Below are positions 55,884 to 64,000 of a stretch of DNA of 64,000 nt, piece by piece. The stretch comes from Osmia lignaria lignaria (Eukaryota; Arthropoda; Insecta; Hymenoptera; Megachilidae): NCBI RefSeq assembly GCF_051020975.1, contig NC_135035.1, positions 1,922,001 to 1,986,000 on the forward strand. The letters run 5' to 3'. The number at the start of each line of letters is the position of its first letter. The stretch's first letter is position 1. The notes beneath the pieces are model-generated. The model did no database searches, was not told the origin of the DNA, and worked only from the letters and a program-made list of their open reading frames with translations. A program made the translations under genes and the position numbers.

Positions 55884-56205
55884 TCGTTAGCACTACATCT
55901 ACATTCGATATAATGTAATATAGTGATCCATTCCCACAGACCAATGCACCTTTAATAACAATATCATTAGCACTATATCTACATTCGATATAACGTAATA
56001 TGCAGATTCATTCCCACAGATATGTATATATAATAACCATATCATTAGTACCATACCTACATTCGATATAATGTAATATACCGATGGATTCCCACAGATC
56101 AATGTACATTTAATAACCATATCATTAGTACCATATCTACATTAGATATGTAATGTACATTTAATAACAATATCATTATTACTATATCTACATTAGGTAT
56201 AATGT
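55884..56205. repeat. Domain-B island between duplicated domain-A blocks
   Basis: About four units carry TACATTCGATATAATG, GATCCATTCCCACAG, ATAACCATATCATTAG and one GATATGTAATGTAC short join, all typical of domain B. One unit reads CACAGATATGTATATAT and has lost part of the CAATGTAC box. Domain A resumes near 56,205 with CTGATCCCTGCCC. Confidence 0.82.
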
Positions 56206-56930
56206 CATATACTGATCCCTGCCCACAGATCAATGTACCTACATTTAATAACAATATCATTAGTACTACGTCCACATTACATATAATCTAGTATACTGAT
56301 TCCTTCTCACAGATCAGTGTAGATTTAATAACAACATCCTTCTTACTATATCAACACTAGGTATAATGTAATATACTGATCCCTTCCCACATACCAAGGT
56401 GCCTACATTTAGTAACAATATCATTATTACTATATCTACATTAGATATAATGTAATATCCTGATCCCTGCCCACCGGTCAATGTACATTTAATAACAACA
56501 TCGTTCATACTATATCCACATTAGGTATAATGTAATATAGTGATTACGTCCCACAGATCAATGTACCTACATTTAATAACAATATCCTTAGTACTATATC
56601 CACATTACACATAATGTAATAAACTGATTCCTTCCCACAGATCAATGTACATTTAACAACAACATCATTCATACTATACCTACAATGGATATAATGTAAT
56701 ATACTGATCCCTTCCCACAGATCAATGTACCTACATTTAATAACAATATCCTTAGTACTATATCCACATTACACATAATGTAATATACTGATTCCTTCCC
56801 ACAGAACAATGTACATTTAATAACACCATCATTCATACTATATCTACACGAGGTATAATGTAATATAGTGATTACATCCCACAGATCAATGTACATATAA
56901 CAACAACATCATTCATACTATATCTAGGTT

Positions 56931-57906
56931 GGATATAATGTAATATACTGATCCCTTCCCACAGGTCAATGTACATATAATAGCATTATCGTTATTACTA
57001 TATCTACATTAGGTATAATGTAATGTATCAACTACATACTACAGATCATTGTACATTTAATAACATCATTCATGCTATAGCTAAATCGGATATAATGTAA
57101 TATACTGATCCTTTCCCACAGATCAAGGTAGCTACATTTAATAACATTATCATTAATACTATATCTACATGAGATATAATGTTACATACTAATCCCTGCC
57201 CACAGTTCAATGTACCTATACTTAATAACAATATCATTAGTACTATATCCACATCATATATAATGTAATATACCGATTCCTTCCCACAGATCAACGTAGA
57301 TTTAATAACACCATCATTCATGCTATAGCTAAATTGGATATAATGTAATATACTGATCCCTTCCCACAGATCAAGGTATCTACACTTAATAACAATATCA
57401 TTATTACTATATCTATACTAGATATAATGCTATGTACGGATTCCTTCCCACAGATCAATGTACATTTAATAACAACATCATTCATACTATATCTGCATTG
57501 GATATAATGTAATATACTGATCCCTTCCCACAGGTCAATGCACATACAATAGCAAAATCGTTATTGCTATATCTACATTAGGTATAATGTAATGTATTTA
57601 CTTCATCCTACAAATCATTGTACATTTAATAACATCATTCATGCTATAGCTAAATTGGATATAATGTAATATACTCACCCCTTCCCACAGATCAAGGTAC
57701 CTACATTTAATAACAATATCATTATTACTACATCTACATTAGATATAAAGTAATATACTGATCCCTGCCCACAGTTCAATGTACCTATATTTAATAATAA
57801 TATTATTAGTACTATATCCACATCATATATAATGTAATATACTGATTCCTTCCCACAGATCAATGTACATTAACAACAACATCATTCATGCTCTAGCTAA
57901 ATTGGA
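56931..57906. repeat. 1-kb block, copy 2 of a pair 2,161 bp apart
   Basis: Partner of 54,770-55,745, with few visible differences (for example TCTATACTAG against TCTACACTAG and CTATGTACGG against CTATATACGG). It ends where CATGCTCTAGCTAAATTGG leads into a different next monomer. Confidence 0.88.
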
Positions 57907-58658
57907 TATAATGTAATATACTGATCCCTGCCCACAGATCAATGTACCTATATTCAATAACAATATCATTAGTACTATATCCACATCATATATAATGTAA
58001 CATACTGATTCCCTCCCACAGATCAATGTACATATAATAGCAATATCATTATTAGTTACTATATCTGCATCGGTTGTAACGCAATATACTGATTCCTTCC
58101 CACAGATCAATGTACATTTAATAGCACTATCATTAGTACTATATCTACATTAGATATAATGTAATATACTGATCCCTTCGCACAGATCAAGGTACCTACA
58201 TTTAATAACAATATCATTATTACTATATCTACAGTAGATATAATGTAATATACTGATCCCTGCCCATAGATCAATGTACCTACATTTAATAACAATATCA
58301 TTAGTACTACGTCCACATTACATATAATGTAGTATACTGATTCCTTCTCACAGATCAGTGTAGATTTAATAACAACATCCTTCATACTATATCAACACTA
58401 GGTATAATGTAATATACTGATCCCTTCCCACAGACCAAGGTGCCTACATTTAGTAACAATATCATTATTACTATATCTACATTAGATATAATGTAATATA
58501 CTGATCCCTGCCCACCGGTCATTGTACATTTAATAACAACATCGTTCATACTATATCCACGTTAGGTATAATGTAATATAGTGATTACGTCCCACAGATC
58601 AATGTAACTACATTTAATAACAATATCCTTAGTACTATATCCACATTACACATAATGT

Positions 58659-58698
58659 AATATACTGATTCCTTCCCACAGATCAATGGATATAATGT
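58659..58698. repeat. Half-length (40-bp) monomer with microhomology join
   Basis: The unit from AATATACTG at 58,659 to the next at 58,699 is 40 bp. It reads GATCAATGGATATAATG, which joins the CAATG of GATCAATGTAC to the CAATG of CTACAATGGATATAATG. The parallel monomer near 56,640-56,700 contains both CAATG words exactly 40 bp apart. One deletion between direct 5-bp repeats explains the join. Confidence 0.9.
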
Positions 58699-59563
58699 AA
58701 TATACTGATCCCTTCCCACAGATCAATGTACCTACATTTAATAACAATATCCTTAGTACTATATCCACATTACACATAATGTAATATACTGATTCCTTCC
58801 CACAGAACAATGTACATTTAATAACACCATCATTCATACCATATCTACACGAGGTATAATGTAATATAGTGATTACATCCCACAGATCAATGTACATATA
58901 ACAACAACATCATTCATACTATATCTGCATTGGATATAATGTAATATACTGATCCCTTCCCACAGGTCAATGTACACACAATAGCAAAATCGTTATTGCT
59001 ATATCTACATTAGGTATAATGTAATGTATTTACTACATCCTACAGATCATTGTACATTTAATAACATCATTCATGCTATAGCTAAATTGGATATAATGTA
59101 ATATACTCACCCCTTCCCACAGATCAAGGTACTACATTTAATAACAATATCATTATTACTACATCTACATTAGATATAAAGTAATATACTGATCCCTGCC
59201 CACAGTTCAATGTACCTATATTTAATAATAATATCATTAGTACTATATCCACATCATATATAATGTAATATACTGATTCCTTCCCACAGATCAATGTACA
59301 TTAACAACAACATCATTCATGCTATAGCTAAATTGGATATAATGTAATATACTGATCCCTGCCCACAGATCAATGTACCTACATTTAATAACAATATCAT
59401 TAGTACTATATCTACATTAGATATAATGTAATATACTGATCCCTGCCCACAGTTCAATGTAACTATATTCAATAACAATATCATTAGTACTATATCCACA
59501 TAATATATAATGTAATATACTGATTCCCTCCCACAGATCAATGTACATATAATAGCAATATCG

Positions 59564-59745
59564 TTATTACTATATCAACATCAGATATGTAATATACATT
59601 TAAAAACAAATCATTATTACTATACCTACGTCGGTTATAACGAAATGTACTGATTCCTTCCCAAGGATCAATGTACATATAATCGCAATATCATTATTAG
59701 TTACTATATCTACATCGGTTGTAACGCAATATACTGATTCCTTCC
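59564..59745. repeat. CG-containing variant cassette, last copy
   Basis: It has the same order of diagnostic segments as at 6,057-6,250 and 52,342-52,510. It shares the CACAGACCAATGTAC that follows the cassette at 52,342-52,510 and not the CACAGATCAATGTAC of the left copies. The two right-domain copies are therefore more closely related to each other. Confidence 0.8.
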
Positions 59746-62700
59746 CACAGACCAATGTACATTTAATAGCAATATCATTAGTACTATATCCACATTACAC
59801 ATAATGTAATATACTGATTCCTTCCCACAGATCAATGTACATTTAACAACAACATCATTCATACTATACCTACAATGGATATAATGTAATATACTGATCC
59901 CTTCCCACAGATCAATGTACCTACATTTAATAACAATATCCTTAGTACTATATCCACATCACATATAATGTAATATACTGATTCCTTCTCACAGATCAAT
60001 GTACATTTAATAACAACATTATTCATGCTATATCTACACTAGGTATAATGTAACATAGTGATTACATCCCACAGATCAATGTACATTCAATAACAACATC
60101 ATTCATACTATAACTACATTGGATATAATGTAATATACTGATCCCTTCCCACAGATCAATGTACATTTAACAACAACATCATTCATACTATATCTACATT
60201 GGATATAATGTAATATACTTATCCCTTCAAACAGATCAATGTTCATATAATAACAATATCATTATTACTATAACTACATTAGATATAATGTAATATACTG
60301 ATCCCTTTCCACAGATCAAGGTATGTACATTTAACAACAATATCATTATTACTATATCTACACTAGATATAATGCAATATACGGATTCCTTCCCACAGAT
60401 CAATGTACATTTAATAACAACATCATTCATACTATATCTGCATTGGATATAATGTAATATACTGATCCCTTCCCACAGGTCAATGTACATACAATAGCAA
60501 AATCGTTATTACTATATCTACATTAGGTATAATGTAATGTATTTACTACATCCAACAGATCATTGTACATTTAATAACATCATTCATGCTATAGCTAAAT
60601 TGGATATAATGTAATATACTCACCCCTTCCCACAGATCAAGGTACCCACATTTAATAACAATATCATTATTACTACATCTACATTAGATATAAAGTAATA
60701 TACTAATCCCTGCCCACAGTTCAATGTACCTATATTTAATAATAATATCATTAGTACTACATCCACATCATATATAATGTAATATACTGATTCCTTCCCA
60801 CAGATCAACGTAGATTTAATAACAACATCATTCATACTATATCAACACTAGGTATAATGTAATATAGTGATTACATCCCACAGATCAAGGTACATTCAAT
60901 ATCGATATCATTATTACCATATCTACATTGGGTATAATGTAATATACTGAACCCTCCCCACAGATCAATGTACCTACATTTAACAACAATATCATTAGTA
61001 CTACGTCCACATTGCATATAATGTAATATACTGATTCCTTCCCACAGATCAGTGTACATTTAATAACAACATCATTCATTACATATCTACATTGGGTACA
61101 ATGTAATATAGTGATTACATCCCACAGAACAATGTACATGTAATATCGATATCATTACTACTATATCTACATAAGGTATAATGTAATATACTGATCCCTG
61201 CCCATAGTTCAATGTACCTATATTTAATAACAATATCATTAGTACTATATCCACATCACATATAATGTAATATACTGATTCCTTCCCACAGATCAATGTA
61301 CATTAACAACAACATCATTCATGCTATAGCTAAATTGGATATAATGTAATATACTGATCCCTGCCCACAGATCAATGTACCTACATTTAAAAACAATATC
61401 ATTAGTACTATATCTACATTGGATATAATGTAATACACTGATACCTGCCCACAGTTCAATATAACTATATTTCATAACAATATCATTAGTACTATATCCA
61501 CATCATATATAATGTAATATACTGATTACTTCCCACAGATCAATGTACATTTAACAACAGCATCATTCATACTATGTCTACATTGGATATAATGTAATAA
61601 TCTGATCCCTTCCCACAGATCAATGTACATATAATAACAATATCATTATTACTATAACTACACTAGATATAATGTAATATACTGATTCCTTCCCTCAGAT
61701 CAATGTACATTTAATATCGATATCATTATTACTATTTCTACATTATATATAATGTAATCTACTGATCCCTTCCCACAGATCAAGGTATCTACATTTAATA
61801 ACAATATCATTAGTACTATATCTACATTAGATATAATGTAATATACTGATCCCTGCCCACAGTTCAATGTAACTATATTTAATAACAATATCATTAGTAC
61901 TATATCCACATCATATATAATGTAATATACTGATTCCTTCCCACAGATCAATGTACATTTAACAACCGCATCATTCATACTATGTCTACATTGGATATAA
62001 TGTAATATACTGTTCCCTTCCCACAGATCAATGTACATATGATAACAATATCATTATTACTATAACTACACTAGATATAATGTAATATACTGATTCCTTC
62101 CCTCAGATCAATGTACATTTAATATCGATATCATTATTACTATTTCTACATTAGATATAATGTAATATACTGATCCCTTCCCACAGATCAATGTACCTAC
62201 CGTTTAATAACAATACGATTAGTACTACGTCCACATTACATATAATGTAGTATACTGATTCCTTCTCTCAGATCAGTATAGATTTAATAACAACATCCTT
62301 CATACTATATCAACACTAGGTATAATGTAATATACTGATCCCTTCCCACAGACCACGGTGCCTACATTTAGTAACAATATCATTATTACTATATCTACAT
62401 TAGATATAATGTAATATACTGATCCCTGCCCACCGGTCAATGTACATTTAATAACAACATCGTTCATACTATATCCACATTAGGTATAATGTAATATAGT
62501 GATTACGTCCCACAGATCAATGTACCTACATTTAATAACAATATCCTTAGTACTATATCCACATTACACATAATGTAATATACTGATTCCTTCCCACAGA
62601 TCAATGTACATTTAACAACGACATCATTCGTACTATATCTACATTGGATATAATGTAATATACTGATCCCTTCCCACAGATCAATGTACCTACATTTAAT

Positions 62701-64000
62701 AACAATATCCTTAGTACTATATCCACATCACACATAATGTAATATACTGATTCCTTCCCACAGAACAATGTACATTTAATAACCCCATCATTCATACTAT
62801 ATCTACACGAGGTATAATGTAATATAGTGATTACATCCCCCAGATCAATGTACATATAACAACAACATCATTCATACTATATCTACATTGGATATAATGT
62901 AATATACTGATCCCTTCCCACAGGTCAATGTACATATAATAGTATAATTGTTATTACTATATCTACATTAGGTATAATGTAATGTATTTACTACATCCTA
63001 CAGATCATTGTACATTTAATAAGATCATTCATGCTATAGCTAAATTGGATATAATGTAATATACTCACCCCTTCCCACAGATCAAGGTACCTACATTTAA
63101 TAACAATATCATTATTACTACATCTACATTAGATATAATGCAATATACGGATTCCTTCCCACAGATCAATGTACATTTAATAACAACATCATTCATACTA
63201 TAACTACATTGGATATAATGTAATATACTGATCCCTCCCCTCAGATCAATGTACATTTTATAACAACATCATTCATACTATATCTACATTGGATATAATG
63301 TAATATACTGATCCCTTCCCATACGTCAATGTACATATAATAGCAAAATCGTTATTACTATATCTACATTAGGTATAATGTAATATACTGATCCCTGCCC
63401 ACAGATCAATGCACCTACATTTAATAACAATATCATTAGTACTACGTCCACATTACATATAATGTAGTATACTGATTCCTTCTCACAGATCAGTGTAGAT
63501 TTAATGACAACATCCTTCATACTATATCAACACTAGGTATAATGTAATATACTGATCCCTTCCCACAGACCAAGGTGCCTACATTTAGTAACAATATCAT
63601 TATTACTATATCTACATTAGATATAATGTAATATCCTGATCCCTGCCCACCGGTCAATGTACATTCAATAACACCATCATTCATACTATATCTACACGAG
63701 GTATAATGTAATATAGTGATTACATCCCACAGATCAATGTACATATAACAACAACATCATTCATACTATATCTACATTGGATATAATGTAATATCCTGAT
63801 CCCTGCCCACCGGTCAATGTACATTTAATAACAACATCGTTCATACTATATCCACATTAGGTATAATGTAATATAGTGATTACGTCCCACAGATCAATGT
63901 ACCTACATTTAATAACATTATCATTAATACTATATCTACATGAGACATAATGATTTATACTAATCCCTGCCCACAGATCAATGTATATTTAATAGCGATA

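Larger units (their letters stand above)
51450..64000. repeat. 80/84-bp satellite array, homogenised right part (domain A)
   Basis: This is the same monomer types and local order as the left part: alternating GATCCC, GATTCC and GTGATTAC monomers, the CATTCATGCTATAGC 77-bp monomer, the GCAATATACGG monomer and the AATAATAATATC monomer. For example, 51,600-52,152 parallels 1,025-1,577. Variants private to this side, such as CCTACAGATAATTG near 51,900 and 53,258, show some independent spread. Small domain-B islands and one half-length monomer interrupt it. No gene is visible up to the window end. Confidence 0.96.

Noticed and set aside
51238..63744. The same repeating minus-strand ORFs on the right side
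   Set aside because: Same cause as on the left. Peptide similarity reflects DNA repeat similarity.
1..64000. CRISPR array
   Set aside because: Spacing is regular, but the whole 80-bp unit is repeated. There are no unique spacers between short repeats and no cas genes.
1..64000. Bacterial -10 boxes (TATAAT in every GATATAATG)
   Set aside because: The word is part of the monomer and recurs every 80 bp without -35 partners or genes. The context is eukaryotic.
1..64000. Hidden tRNA, snRNA or rRNA genes
   Set aside because: I looked for departures from the repeat. The only non-satellite stretch is the retrotransposon, and nothing in it resembles an RNA gene.

Overview
The window is almost entirely tandem-repeat DNA from a eukaryotic genome, with one retrotransposon insertion. 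About 61 kb is a single AT-rich satellite family whose basic monomer is 80 bp, with length variants of 51, 77, 79 and 84 bp. The only convincing protein-coding sequence is the reverse-transcriptase ORF of a 5'-truncated non-LTR retrotransposon at about 48.4-51.06 kb. Its RT motifs, its C-terminal Cys/His finger and its poly(A) tail place it in the R1-like clade (R1/TRAS/SART/Waldo relatives). That clade is typical of arthropods, so the host is most likely an insect or another arthropod. The species cannot be told from this window.

Layout. (1) 1-42,338: homogenised satellite ('domain A') of mixed 80- and 84-bp monomers, with occasional 77- and 79-bp ones. Large blocks are repeated at offsets of 710, 1,060, 2,037, 3,985/4,389, 4,226, 6,085, 10,031 and 15,909 bp, so the array grew by nested segmental duplications and not by one fixed higher-order period. 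(2) 42,339-48,400: the same family in a more divergent form ('domain B'), where 80-bp monomers alternate with short units of about 51 bp that lack the CCCACAG box. It contains a local 291-bp higher-order repeat (80+51+80+80) and a block repeated 2,509 bp away. (3) 48,401-51,057: the GC-rich retrotransposon, flanked by a 14-bp target-site duplication cut from one satellite monomer. (4) 51,058 to about 51,450: domain B resumes. (5) About 51,450-64,000: domain A again, with small domain-B islands at 52.84-52.91 and 55.88-56.21 kb and a block repeated about 2,161 bp apart.

No rRNA, tRNA, CRISPR, bacterial gene or host gene was found. Many short minus-strand reading frames exist in the satellite, but they are products of the repeat: the strand carries few stops and the 84-bp monomer is a multiple of three. 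No multigene system is present. The points of interest are how the satellite evolves (exact-monomer insertions and deletions, a dyad kept in several length classes, private-variant cassettes, a microhomology deletion) and the insertion of an R1-like element into this satellite with an RT ORF still open.
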